DNA of 64,000 bases from Geothrix sp. (lineage in GTDB: Bacteria > Acidobacteriota > Holophagae > Holophagales > Holophagaceae), in contig NZ_JAHRYQ010000002.1 of assembly GCF_020622065.1 (NCBI RefSeq), forward strand, positions 1,237,905 to 1,301,904, written 5' to 3'. Positions 1 through 8,692 of the stretch are shown here, in pieces. The notes under the pieces were generated by a model that was not told where the DNA came from, ran no database searches, and saw only the letters and a list, made by a program, of their open reading frames with translations. A program made the position numbers and the translations under genes. Numbering within the stretch: position 1 is the stretch's first letter; every line of letters starts with the position of its first letter.

Positions 1-60
1 CGATCTCCCATGCTGGAAAGGCACGGGGTGGTCAACCTTCATACCGAGGTCGTGATTCCG

Positions 61-95
61 AGAGACGGGTTCGGGCTTTACCAGAGGGTGGGTAG
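61..95. repeat. Copy 1 of an imperfect 35-37 bp direct repeat
   Basis: This copy matches the segment at 2043-2079 apart from one substitution, a shifted short G/A stretch and two single-base gaps. The shared core begins AGAGACGGGTT and continues GGGCTTTACCAG. It lies just upstream of the gene at 127-1449, and the second copy lies just beyond the start of the gene at 1582-2031, so the pair brackets a two-gene accessory segment. No clear dyad symmetry is visible, and its function is unknown. Confidence 0.75.
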
Positions 96-126
96 GCTTG
101 TCTTGATCCCCTCACTAAGGACTCGT

Positions 127-1449
127 ATGCCTCGGACCAAGTTCCTTTTTGTGATGACCGTGCTGCTTGCGAGTCAGTTGACTCTGACGGCGCAGAAGGT
201 TCAAGCAGTCCAGAACAAGCCCATTCCAACGGAACTCATCCTTGAACCCTGGATCGTTGGAAGCGAAACCGCAGCCCAGTGGAAAGGGTTGCTGCCCACG
301 GTGAATGCGCCAAACTACCGTTCAAAGGCGTATCCGGGGCAGCACCTGACCATTGCCGTGGGTGCCCAAGGGAAGGACCGGGACTTGCTCCTGAAGGAAG
401 GGACCTACGACTTCACCGTGGAGTTCGGAGGTGCCAGCCAGTCCTTTCGTGCGCTGCACCCAGCCCAATCTCGCCGCATCAAGGCTGACGGGGCGGATTT
501 CGTCAAGTTCGTCATGAAGGAAGCCAAGGTGGAATCCAGTGAGCTTGATGACGCTGTGTCGATGGTCAGCCTCGCCCTTTTCGAGGTTGATTGGGTGGTG
601 CCAGCGGACGCCAAGGACGGCACTGCGAAGATCCGTGGAACGGTCACCTCAAGCACCGGGAAGGTCGCCCCACTGAAGGAGCGCACTGTGGAAATTTGGT
701 CCTTCGACCGGGTTGCGAAAGAAGGTGGGTTCAAGGATCAGAAGGAGAGCAATGAGTGGATGATGACCTATTACCAGCATCCAGAACCTCCGCGCCTCCT
801 TCATGCGCTCAGACTGGATAAGGACAATCCAGCCAGCAAGCAGCCCAATGGGATCGCCTTCAATGTGGCAGTGCTGAAGTCCTCACCCTTGGCAGCCCAG
901 GACCTCCTTCAACGGCTGAAGGGTGAAGATCGAGCAGTCCGTGGGTTTGCCCTCCTCCTCCTGTCAGAGGCGGGCTATGACCTGACCTCCTGCCTCAAGA
1001 CACTCCCGGAAGAGGAGCAATCCTGGTTTGCCAAGGCTCGGGAAGCAGCATCGGCACTTCCGGATCCCTACGACCTGACACCAGACGCCAGCGATCCCTA
1101 CAAGGTCACTACTCGAATGGACATGCTGTGGAGCTTGTTCCTGGTGACGGGGGACCAGAAGCCTGTCCGTGCCGTTTCACAGCCATTGGCATGGCGAGAC
1201 GACTGGAAGGTGTTCACGAAGATGCGGGACGAGTATCAGAAGACGGGGAAGCGGACCAACGGCATTACCCTCGAACTCGCCCGGGCAATGGCTTACGGTG
1301 CCTCAGGTTGGTCCCTCGGCTCCTTTGTTCGCCACCACCCCCTCGTCACTGACTTCGTGGATGCCTGGAAGCAGGATGCGACCGTTCCGAAGGTCATCCA
1401 GGAAGAACTCGGGACCCTTATCACTAACCCGGCTTTCAAGAGGCAGTAG
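127..1449 (+). CDS. Secreted protein of unknown function (440 aa)
   Basis: I do not recognise this protein. The start is placed at the ATG at 127 because an AAGG lies 6 bases upstream and the protein then begins with a signal peptide: a basic n-region followed by a hydrophobic stretch at residues 6-17, ending near residue 22-26 (LTAQKVQA). An in-frame ATG at 10 would add 39 residues that overlap the repeat at 61-95. The mature protein has no membrane segment and no catalytic motif I can name. The middle part (about residues 60-200) looks beta-rich, and the C-terminal half looks helical. It may act in the periplasm or outside the cell. Codon use is less GC-biased than in the genes after 2.6 kb, consistent with an accessory region. 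Confidence 0.7.
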   Translation: MPRTKFLFVMTVLLASQLTLTAQKVQAVQNKPIPTELILEPWIVGSETAAQWKGLLPTVNAPNYRSKAYPGQHLTIAVGAQGKDRDLLLKEGTYDFTVEFGGASQSFRALHPAQSRRIKADGADFVKFVMKEAKVESSELDDAVSMVSLALFEVDWVVPADAKDGTAKIRGTVTSSTGKVAPLKERTVEIWSFDRVAKEGGFKDQKESNEWMMTYYQHPEPPRLLHALRLDKDNPASKQPNGIAFNVAVLKSSPLAAQDLLQRLKGEDRAVRGFALLLLSEAGYDLTSCLKTLPEEEQSWFAKAREAASALPDPYDLTPDASDPYKVTTRMDMLWSLFLVTGDQKPVRAVSQPLAWRDDWKVFTKMRDEYQKTGKRTNGITLELARAMAYGASGWSLGSFVRHHPLVTDFVDAWKQDATVPKVIQEELGTLITNPAFKRQ

Positions 1450-1581
1450 ATTGCCAGGGCACTTGATGCTCGCTCTCAACCCCGAAGGCAGCATCAAGCA
1501 AGAGCGCTCGTTCCTAACCTGCAACATCGATGGACTCGGGGCTTGAGGGCGATGGGAAGCCTGCTCTTGGTCGTGGGAGCG

Positions 1582-2031
1582 TCACCAGAGCCAGTTACCG
1601 AGATAGCCCTGTAGACCTCTCACATGCCCCATCCAGTGCGGCATGAGGGTCTGGAGGTGGAACAGGGCATCGTCATGGCTGGTGTGCTCCCATCGCCATA
1701 GGAACGCCTCAAGGTCGCCTTGAATGTCTGCGAGGTCATCCAGGGCATCGCCGCACTCGATCTCCGCTTCCCCATCGTCTGGTTTGACCTTGGAGACGGT
1801 GTGATACCAGCCGAACCCCGGGAAGCCTGCTTCGAGGGCAGCCCTTGTCGCGGCGTGATCGGCGGAAGGAGGGTCGGGATAGTCTCGATCATCGAAGGAG
1901 TAGCTGGTCTCGTGACGGACCCATGCGAGGCGATCCAGGTGCCTCTCCAGGTCCAAGCCCCGTTCTACCGCCTCCATCGGCGGGTTCTTCAGGAACTGAA
2001 CGAAGGCGTGGATCGAAGTTTGGGGTTCCAC
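1582..2031 (-). CDS. DUF5063-like protein (149 aa)
   Basis: This small acidic soluble protein has no signal peptide or membrane segment. The N-terminus (IHAFVQFLKNPP), the central D-Y-P-D-P-P and F-P-G-F-G-W-Y elements, the D-D-L-A-D-I segment at about 95-105 and the C-terminal W-x-x-H region resemble DUF5063 proteins as I recall them, but the match is not strong. The family has no established enzymatic role. The barstar-like gene next door and the flanking repeats suggest an immunity or accessory role, which is inference only. It is transcribed away from the barstar gene, and its start codon lies 11 bases from repeat copy 2. Confidence 0.6.
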   Translation of the reverse strand: MEPQTSIHAFVQFLKNPPMEAVERGLDLERHLDRLAWVRHETSYSFDDRDYPDPPSADHAATRAALEAGFPGFGWYHTVSKVKPDDGEAEIECGDALDDLADIQGDLEAFLWRWEHTSHDDALFHLQTLMPHWMGHVRGLQGYLGNWLW

Positions 2032-2042
2032 GGGGCTCCAGC

Positions 2043-2079
2043 AGAGACGGGTTTGGGCTTTACCAGGAAGGTGGGTTAG
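2043..2079. repeat. Copy 2 of the imperfect 35-37 bp direct repeat
   Basis: This is the partner of the segment at 61-95, in the same orientation about 1.98 kb away. It sits between the DUF5063-like gene and the 3' end of the barstar-like gene. Beyond the copies the flanking sequences do not align, so the repeat is a discrete short element and not the edge of a larger duplication. Confidence 0.75.
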
Positions 2080-2100
2080 AGGTCAGACCCTGGGGCTTGG

Positions 2101-2383
2101 TCATTTCGAGGACACAGAACCGCCGTTCTCTCTCACGGACCTTTGGGCAATCTCTATGACTGCCTCAGCAAAGCCCCTCAGAGGTTCCCTGACGCGGTCG
2201 CAACTTACGAAGCAGAGCTCATAGGGTGGTCCAGTGGGGTTGATGTCTCCCGTCACCCCAGGAGTCTTCAAGCGCAGCTCGGTTCCGTCCATGCCATTCG
2301 GGTTCCTCGCCCTCCCGGCACACGAAGTCCCAGAATTCCTCAAGAGAGTGGATCGTTGCCCAATCAACAGTGAGCTTGTGCAT
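2101..2383 (-). pseudogene. Barstar-family (ribonuclease inhibitor) gene, +1 frameshifted
   Basis: From the ATG at 2383 the reading frame gives a barstar-like N-terminus. It has a hydrophobic first strand, then S-L-E-E-F-W-D-F, then the hallmark P-E-W-H-G-R-N-x-x-A-L-E-D helix that in barstar blocks the barnase active site. After the tryptophan codon at the G4 run (CCCC on the + strand, 2256-2259) this frame soon hits a stop at 2219-2221. The adjacent frame continues with a barstar-like C-terminal half (YELCFVSCDRVREPL, then an amphipathic helix) to a stop at 2101-2103. Removing one G would restore a 93-residue protein, the usual family length. No barnase-like ribonuclease is visible nearby. 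It is either a recent pseudogene, a homopolymer sequencing error or, less likely, a programmed shift. Confidence 0.75.
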
Positions 2384-2422
2384 GACTTCTTGAGTGTGCC
2401 CGAGGCGCCACTTGATGTGGCG

Positions 2423-2476
2423 CCGGAGCGAGATCGGCGGCTGGCGAAGCCAGACGCAGGTCGAATCCCGCTCCGG
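2423..2476 (+). other. tRNA/tmRNA-like remnant at the edge of the accessory stretch
   Basis: A 7-base stem (CCGGAGC at 2423-2429 with GCTCCGG at 2470-2476) encloses 40 bases ending in GCAGGTCGAATCCCGC, which resembles a tRNA or tmRNA T-arm. It is too short for a complete tRNA, and the T-stem does not pair properly. It sits at the transition from lower-GC accessory DNA to the GC-rich core, where 3' fragments of tRNA genes often mark integration sites. The call is tentative. Confidence 0.3.
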
Positions 2477-2581
2477 TGGGGCGGTGCGGAAAAGGGGGAG
2501 TGGCCGATCTCCACGAGGCGCCATCCATTAATCGACCCTGTAGTATTCTTACCCTCCCGGGGCGGATCTCCTCCCGTCCCG

Positions 2582-3010
2582 ATGGAGAGCCTGATGCCAT
2601 CCGAGCGCTGGCGGGAGCAGTACGAGACCGGGCTGGAGCCCATCGATGCCCAGCACCGGGGGCTGTTCGAGGCCCTGGACCGGCTGGCGGGGGCCCTTGG
2701 CTCCACGGCGAAGGGCCGAATGGATGAATCCCGGGTGGATGAGGAGCTGGCCTTCATCGCCCAGCACATCATCCGGCACTGCCAGACCGAGGAGTCCCTC
2801 ATGAAGGAGATGGGGTTCCCCGGGCGCCTCGCCCACGCGGAGCAGCACCTGGAGCTGATCCACCGGGCCCGCGACCTCCAGTACCGGCGGCTCAAGGGAC
2901 AGCGGGTGGATCTGGAGGTGGTCGCGTTCCTGGACGCCTGGCTGGATCACCACATCTGCGAGTCGGACCTGGCTTATGTGGCGTACCTGAAGGATCACCG
3001 GGGCGCTTGA
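2582..3010 (+). CDS. Bacteriohemerythrin (142 aa)
   Basis: This is a single-domain hemerythrin, a four-helix bundle that binds O2 at a non-heme di-iron site in the cytoplasm and serves in O2 sensing, storage or delivery. The expected ligands appear in order: a histidine in the first helix (DAQHRGLFE), H-C-Q-T-E-E-S on the second, H-A-E-Q-H on the third and D-H-H-I-C-E-S-D on the fourth. The length matches the family. The open frame extends much further 5', but hemerythrin homology begins at the ATG at 2582; a second ATG lies four codons later. It converges with the E1-beta gene. Such proteins are common in microaerophilic and metal-reducing bacteria. Confidence 0.9.
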   Translation: MESLMPSERWREQYETGLEPIDAQHRGLFEALDRLAGALGSTAKGRMDESRVDEELAFIAQHIIRHCQTEESLMKEMGFPGRLAHAEQHLELIHRARDLQYRRLKGQRVDLEVVAFLDAWLDHHICESDLAYVAYLKDHRGA

Positions 3011-3050
3011 GGAACAGCTCCCCGGTGATCCAGTCCGGTGATCCGCGGCC

Positions 3051-4034
<984 letters not shown>

Positions 4035-4043
4035 GGGGGCTCC

Positions 4044-5006
4044 TCAGGCGTAGACGCCGGCGGTGAGTTCAGAGGGATCGGGGTAGGGGGAGGCGGTGGC
4101 GAAGTCCGCAGCCGCTTCCATGGCGGCGCGGGCCTCGGCGCGGAGGGCTTCGAGGCTTTCCCGGGTCAGTTCGCCGGAGGCCAGGAGGCGATCCTCCAGG
4201 CGGGCGATGGGATCCTTGGCCAGCCAGGCCTGGATCTCGGCGGGATCCACATAGGACTGGTCATGGGGTTCCATGTGGCCCCGCTGGCGGTAGGTCCAGG
4301 CTTCCAGAAGGAAGGGGCGGCGGGTGGCGCGCACCTGCGCCGCGGCACGGGTGGCGGCTTCCAGCACGGCTTCCGCATCGTTGCCGTCCACCGTGAGGCT
4401 GTCCATGCCGTAGGAGGCGGCCCAGGGGGCGATGTGGTCGCCCACCATGGTCTCCTTGCGGTGCACGAAGGCCTGCCACTGGTTGTTCTCGCAGACATAG
4501 AGCACTGGCAGATTCCACACGGAGGCCAGGTTCAGCGACTCGTGAAAGATGCCTTCGCAGGCGGCGCCATCGCCGAAGAAGCAGACCACGATGCCCTCGC
4601 CGCCGAGCAGGCTGCGCGAGAGCGCCACGCCGGGGGCCAGAGAGAGCTCCCCGCCCACGATGGTGGAGGTGAGGATGACACCCAGCTCCTTGGCGGAGAT
4701 GTGCAGGGTGCCGCTGCGGCCCTTGCAGTAGCCCGTGCTGCGGCCCATGACCTCGGCCAGGAGGCGGCCGGGATCGGCGCCGCGGGCCAGGAGGTGCCCG
4801 GCGCTGCGGTGGTTGGTGAGGATCTGGTCGTCGGGGTGGAGGGCGGAGACCACGCCCACGGCGGTGGCCTCCTGGCCCACGGAGGTGCAGACATGGGGGA
4901 AGGGGCCCCGTTCATGGAAGGCCACGATCTTTTCTTCGTAGGCCCGGATGCGGAGCATGGCCCCGAGCAGGTCGAGGCGGGTGGGGGCGGGTCGGGAGGG
5001 GTGCAT
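4044..5006 (-). CDS. 2-oxoacid dehydrogenase E1 component, alpha subunit (320 aa)
   Basis: This is the thiamine-diphosphate-binding alpha subunit. The TPP/Mg motif G-D-G-A-A-C-E-G is followed 27 residues later by E-N-N, the standard GDG-X-NN signature. An H-R-S segment precedes C-K-G-R-S-G-T-L-H, resembling AcoA/PdhA-type enzymes. The gene lies 9 bases upstream of the beta subunit and 24 bases downstream of the diheme protein gene, so all are probably co-transcribed. The E1 heterotetramer decarboxylates a 2-oxoacid; without a local E2 the acceptor could be an E2 encoded elsewhere or an artificial-type acceptor such as a cytochrome (speculative). Confidence 0.9.
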   Translation of the reverse strand: MHPSRPAPTRLDLLGAMLRIRAYEEKIVAFHERGPFPHVCTSVGQEATAVGVVSALHPDDQILTNHRSAGHLLARGADPGRLLAEVMGRSTGYCKGRSGTLHISAKELGVILTSTIVGGELSLAPGVALSRSLLGGEGIVVCFFGDGAACEGIFHESLNLASVWNLPVLYVCENNQWQAFVHRKETMVGDHIAPWAASYGMDSLTVDGNDAEAVLEAATRAAAQVRATRRPFLLEAWTYRQRGHMEPHDQSYVDPAEIQAWLAKDPIARLEDRLLASGELTRESLEALRAEARAAMEAAADFATASPYPDPSELTAGVYA

Positions 5007-5030
5007 GGCGTCCTCGAGGGTGGGTGGAGG

Positions 5031-6041
5031 TCAGTGGGAGGGAAGGAACGGCGAGTCGGCGATCCAGCGGCGGAGGTGGTCCACCGCCGCCTGGTCCACC
5101 AGGACCGAGCCCAGGGGCGGCATCTGGGAGAGGGCATGGCGCGAGGCCATGCGGTGGAGCAGCGCACTGCGCTCCGGGTGGCCGGGGCTCAGGATCCGCG
5201 AGTCCGCCTGACCGGGAATGCGGTACGAGCCGGGTTGATCCAGGGCCGTGCGGAGGGCGGCTCGGGGGCGGAGGTCCAGCTGGAGGCCCGGGATGGGTCG
5301 GTCCGCGCGGTGGCAGGCGGCGCAGTTGGCCTGGAGATAGCCCAGCGCCGTGCGGGTGGCCGGGGCCTCGGCGGCGATGCGGGGCGGGTGGCTCAGCAGG
5401 TCCGGGCGGGCCCCCCGCAGGAGGCGCCGGACCACCAGGTCGTCGAGGGTGATCATGCCCGGCTGCAGGGCCTCGGCGTGGAGGGCGCCGGGATCGCGAT
5501 CCGGCGAAAGCTGAAGGGCGTTGAAGCCCAGGATCTCCACCTGCTCCCGGCCGTGGCAGCCGCGGCAGTCCTCCCGGGAGGGGATGCTGTGGCGCAGGCC
5601 GGGGGCGATCTCGGCGGCCTCCGGCTGGCCGCCCTCGGGCACGAGCGTGGCGTCGGTCTGGGCCTCGTTCCAGGCATAGCTGGCGAAGACCCAGGTCGCC
5701 GGGCCGGTCTTCCAGATCAGGCGCGTCTCCACCTTGCGGCCGCCGAAGCGGAACTCCTTCCAGGCCTTGGTGCCCACGGGGAGGACCCAGCCCTCCTCGT
5801 CGCGCCCGTCGATGACCGTCCCCGCCGGGAGGTGGAGCCACCGGGACTTGGCGGCGCCATCGGTCCACAGCGGGTACTGGGGCGCATAGGCCAGGTGGCG
5901 GGCGTCCACCACCCCGGAGGCGGCGTAGAGGCCGGTCTGGGACAGCAGGCGGGGCGGCTGGGGGAGGGTTCGGGGGAGGGTCCGGGCAGCCCCCGGCACC
6001 AGGCCGAAGGCCGCCAGGGCGGCGAGGAGGAGTGCGCGCAT
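5031..6041 (-). CDS. Exported diheme c-type cytochrome, SO_2930-like (336 aa)
   Basis: A signal peptide covers residues 1-19. Two c-type heme motifs are present, C-R-G-C-H (159-163) and C-A-A-C-H (240-244), and a methionine in Q-M-P-P-L-G near the C-terminus is a likely axial ligand. The N-terminal 150 residues (Y-P-L-W-T-D-G-A-x-K, W-x-L-P-x-G-T) match the conserved region of the uncharacterised SO_2930/HNE_0200 group of periplasmic diheme proteins. It lies 13 bases downstream of the monoheme cytochrome gene. The role is periplasmic electron transfer or substrate oxidation; the donor is unknown. Confidence 0.8.
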   Translation of the reverse strand: MRALLLAALAAFGLVPGAARTLPRTLPQPPRLLSQTGLYAASGVVDARHLAYAPQYPLWTDGAAKSRWLHLPAGTVIDGRDEEGWVLPVGTKAWKEFRFGGRKVETRLIWKTGPATWVFASYAWNEAQTDATLVPEGGQPEAAEIAPGLRHSIPSREDCRGCHGREQVEILGFNALQLSPDRDPGALHAEALQPGMITLDDLVVRRLLRGARPDLLSHPPRIAAEAPATRTALGYLQANCAACHRADRPIPGLQLDLRPRAALRTALDQPGSYRIPGQADSRILSPGHPERSALLHRMASRHALSQMPPLGSVLVDQAAVDHLRRWIADSPFLPSH

Positions 6042-6054
6042 GGTCGGACTCGGC

Positions 6055-6609
6055 TCAGTGCATGGGGATGGGCGTCGCGGCCGGCTCGATGGGGGCGGGC
6101 ACGCGGTTGTGGATGGCGGGGATGGACTGCAGGTAGGCGAAGATGGCCTTCAGGTCCGGCTCACTGACGAGCTGGAGGTTCTGGATGGGCATGGGGGGCA
6201 GGATGCGGCGGCCCTGACCCAGGTGGCGACCCGTACGCACCATCTGGAGGAACTGAGCCTCGGTCCAGCTGCCCAGGCCGGTCTCCTTGTCGGGGGTGAG
6301 GTTGGCGGTGTAGGTCACGCCCCAGGGCCCGGTGAAGGCCGTCATGCTCAGGGAGCCGACCCAACCCCAGGGGCCTTCCGGCAGCTTCGGGGCCGGGGGC
6401 ATCTTCAGGGCCTCGGGGTGCCCGGAGAGCATGCGGGTCATGTCCGGCTCGGGGCCCTTGGGGCCCATCTTGAGGGGGGTGTGGCAGTCGTGGCAGCCGG
6501 AGATCGAGACCAGGTAGGCCCCGCGCCGGATGACGGACTTGCCGGGAGTGCCGGCCTGGGCCAGGGCGACGCCGAGCAGGGCCAGGAGGAAGGGGCGGGT
6601 CAGGGACAT
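6055..6609 (-). CDS. Exported monoheme cytochrome c (184 aa)
   Basis: The N-terminal signal peptide ends near residue 19. One heme-binding motif C-H-D-C-H is at 39-43, followed by a long insertion and a C-terminal helix typical of class I cytochromes (D-L-K-A-I-F-A-Y-L-Q-S-I-P). P-P-M-P in the second half is a plausible heme ligand. It is the first gene of the four-gene operon running to 3051. The 146 bases upstream are AT-rich and probably hold the operon promoter, but I could not fix its position. Confidence 0.85.
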   Translation of the reverse strand: MSLTRPFLLALLGVALAQAGTPGKSVIRRGAYLVSISGCHDCHTPLKMGPKGPEPDMTRMLSGHPEALKMPPAPKLPEGPWGWVGSLSMTAFTGPWGVTYTANLTPDKETGLGSWTEAQFLQMVRTGRHLGQGRRILPPMPIQNLQLVSEPDLKAIFAYLQSIPAIHNRVPAPIEPAATPIPMH

Positions 6610-6755
6610 GATTCACCTCATCAGGGGTCGGGGGGGTTCAAAGCCCGATGAGGGGTTTATCGCATCAAGTCGGATTGGTTTATGTCTTTTTTCCACCCTT
6701 AAGGAAGAATTAGCAAGCCTTTAAGGATGTTTTAAGAAAGGGCAGGTTGGGGGGC

Positions 6756-8102
6756 TCAGGCCCCGGGGTCCATGTCTTCGAGCTCCAGAGGCCGGTCCAC
6801 CACCAGGCGGAACCGCCCCCGCCCCGTCTTCTCCATCTGGACGCAGGCCCGGTGTTCCGCCAGACGGCGGTGCAGAAGGACCAGGCGGGCCTCCAGGTTG
6901 TCGCTCTGGTCCGGCAGGCGCACGCGGGGGTCGGCCCGCAGCTCACGGTTGCTGAACTGGGTGCGCCCCAGGGCCTGGTGATCCTTCAGCAGGGTCCACA
7001 GGATGCTCCCGGCCACCCCTTTGATGAGGTAGTCGTCGCCCAGGAAGACGCTGTCGTTGGCGGGATAGTGCCGCACCCGCAGGGGCGCGCCCTCGGGGTG
7101 GGGCGGCTGCCCCGTCGCGGGTTGGGTCTCCTCCCCCAGCTCCAGCTCGGCCAGGAACAGGCGGAAGAGCCCCCCCACCTGGGTGGCCAGGGCCACGAGG
7201 GCATCCTCATCGGCGTGGGAGAAGCGCATGTCCGAGGGGCTTTCCACGAACAGCACGCCGATGGGTTCCCGGGCCCCGGGAATGGGCACCGCCAACTGGC
7301 TGCCTGGCGCCGCCAGGCCCGGGAAGGGGATCGCGGTCTCCAGAAGGTCGCCCAGGCCGCGCTGCTCGGCGCCTTCGCGCATGGCGCGGCCGTAGGCGTA
7401 CTCGGAAGTCATGTGCGAGATGCGGATGGGCACCCGCTCGCGGGCGGCCACGCCGATCACCCCCTCGCCCAGCGGGATCTCGGAGCCCACGCCGGAAGTC
7501 TCGTAGCCCCGGCTGGCCACGGTGTAGAGCCGGGACCGACCCGGATCCAGCATCATGACCAGGGCGTGTTCGATGGCGAAGTGCTCCAGGAGGCCGTCGA
7601 GCAGGGCATCGAGCAGGGACTCGGCATCCGGGCTGGCCGGCAGGCGCTCCATGCAGGCCCGGAGGGCCGAGAGGCCGTCCATGGCCGGGGCGGGAGCCGC
7701 CACCGTGCTGCCGGGCACCACCTCCACCCGGTCGATGCGGTAGATGTCGGAGCCCAGCAGGCGGAACACACCGCTCATGCCTGTATGCGAGGCGATGCCG
7801 GCGAGCTTGGCCTTCATGGACTCGAAGACGGGGCCCGTCGTTTCCGTCCGCTGGTAGGTGAGGTGGACCCGGTACTGCTGGGCGGTCTGGGGGTGGATGA
7901 GGCCCAGGGTGGCCCGGGGGTTGGCCAGGATGTTCTGGCGGGTCCGATTGAAGAACTGGTAGGACAGGGCCAGGTGCTGCCGGTCGAGGTACTGGCCCTG
8001 GGACATGTAGGCCACATTGGGAGTCCCATCGGCCGCGCAGGTGGAGACCACGCCGGGGATGACGCCGTCGAGGCAGTCGCGGAGGGCGCGGGTGGGGAGC
8101 AT
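6756..8102 (-). CDS. Pyridoxamine-oxidase-fold / GAF / C-terminal DNA-binding-like regulator (448 aa)
   Basis: Three regions are visible. Residues 1-130 resemble the flavin-binding split barrel of pyridoxamine 5'-phosphate oxidase-like proteins (G-T-P-N-V-A-Y-M-S-Q). Residues about 165-315 form a GAF domain (VMMLD, I-P-L-G-E-G-V-I-G-V-A-A, L-A-V-P-I, G-V-L-F-V-E). Residues about 340-448 look like a compact DNA-binding-type domain (W-T-L-L-K-D-H, S-N-R-E-L-R-A-D, G-R-G-R-F-R-L). The start at 8102 is chosen because homology begins there and the ATG overlaps the stop of the upstream gene (TGATG). It is probably a cytoplasmic redox- or ligand-sensing regulator. Confidence 0.75.
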   Translation of the reverse strand: MLPTRALRDCLDGVIPGVVSTCAADGTPNVAYMSQGQYLDRQHLALSYQFFNRTRQNILANPRATLGLIHPQTAQQYRVHLTYQRTETTGPVFESMKAKLAGIASHTGMSGVFRLLGSDIYRIDRVEVVPGSTVAAPAPAMDGLSALRACMERLPASPDAESLLDALLDGLLEHFAIEHALVMMLDPGRSRLYTVASRGYETSGVGSEIPLGEGVIGVAARERVPIRISHMTSEYAYGRAMREGAEQRGLGDLLETAIPFPGLAAPGSQLAVPIPGAREPIGVLFVESPSDMRFSHADEDALVALATQVGGLFRLFLAELELGEETQPATGQPPHPEGAPLRVRHYPANDSVFLGDDYLIKGVAGSILWTLLKDHQALGRTQFSNRELRADPRVRLPDQSDNLEARLVLLHRRLAEHRACVQMEKTGRGRFRLVVDRPLELEDMDPGA

Positions 8103-8599
8103 CAGACCCCCAGGACCAGGGGGGAGCCCGCCTGGGCTCCGGGGGTCTGGTTGAAGGCGGCCTCCGGCGTGAAGGCCAGGGCCACCAGGCTGCTGTCCGG
8201 GCAGTCCAGGAAGGTGCGCACCATGGGTTCGGTGAACCCCAGGGGCAGGAGGCACTGGAGGAAGGCCGTGCGATAGGCGGCCACCCGCGCCAGGTCTCCC
8301 TCGGCCAGCGGCACCCGGCGGGCATCGGAGCCCTTGACCTGAACGGTCCGGTGCGTGGGGGGATCGCTGAAGACCACCGCCAGCTTGCCGGACCGGGCGA
8401 CATCCCGCAGCAGGTCGGCGGCCTGGTGCTCGGCGAAGAACACCGAGACAAGGTCCGTTCCGGGATCCACGCGGCAGCCGAGGGCCCGGCACTGGCTGGG
8501 AGTCCCGTCCGAACTTCCGGAACCCGCATTCATGGAGATACCGCTCGTCATGAAACGCACGAGCTCCGGATCGAGGTGGAAGGGGGCATCAGGGGACAT
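8102..8599 (-). CDS. Pyridoxamine 5'-phosphate oxidase-family protein (165 aa)
   Basis: This is a small split-barrel flavin-binding-type protein. The pattern D-L-V-S-V-F-F-A, then S-G-K-L-A-V-V-F-S-D-P-P-T-H-R-T-V-Q-V-K-G, is characteristic of FMN-binding PNPOx-like domains. It ends with TGA overlapping the ATG of the GAF regulator, so the two are translationally coupled and may act as partners. The hexamer TAGACT (8614-8609 on this strand) lies only 9 bases before the ATG, so the transcript may be nearly leaderless. Confidence 0.7.
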   Translation of the reverse strand: MSPDAPFHLDPELVRFMTSGISMNAGSGSSDGTPSQCRALGCRVDPGTDLVSVFFAEHQAADLLRDVARSGKLAVVFSDPPTHRTVQVKGSDARRVPLAEGDLARVAAYRTAFLQCLLPLGFTEPMVRTFLDCPDSSLVALAFTPEAAFNQTPGAQAGSPLVLGV

Positions 8600-8608
8600 G
8601 GAGGGAAA

Positions 8609-8621
8609 AGTCTAGCGGGTC
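8609..8621 (-). promoter_or_regulatory. Promoter -10 element upstream of the PNPOx-family gene
   Basis: On the minus strand this reads GACCCGCTAGACT. The same 13 bases occur at 9248-9260 upstream of tRNA-Arg on the same strand. TAGACT fits a TAnnnT -10 box, and the shared GACCCGC extension suggests a conserved extended -10 or upstream contact. Confidence 0.5.
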
Positions 8622-8692
8622 TGGGTGGATGGATGGGCGCCGCCGCGTTCCGGAACCTATTCTTTCGGGGCGTCCCCCTGGGGGGAGTGGGC

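Noticed and set aside
6640-6750. FNR/CRP-like half-palindrome (TTGAT...TAAAC) in the AT-rich gap upstream of the cytochrome operon
   Set aside because: Only one half-site matches and the second half has several mismatches, so an FNR site cannot be supported.
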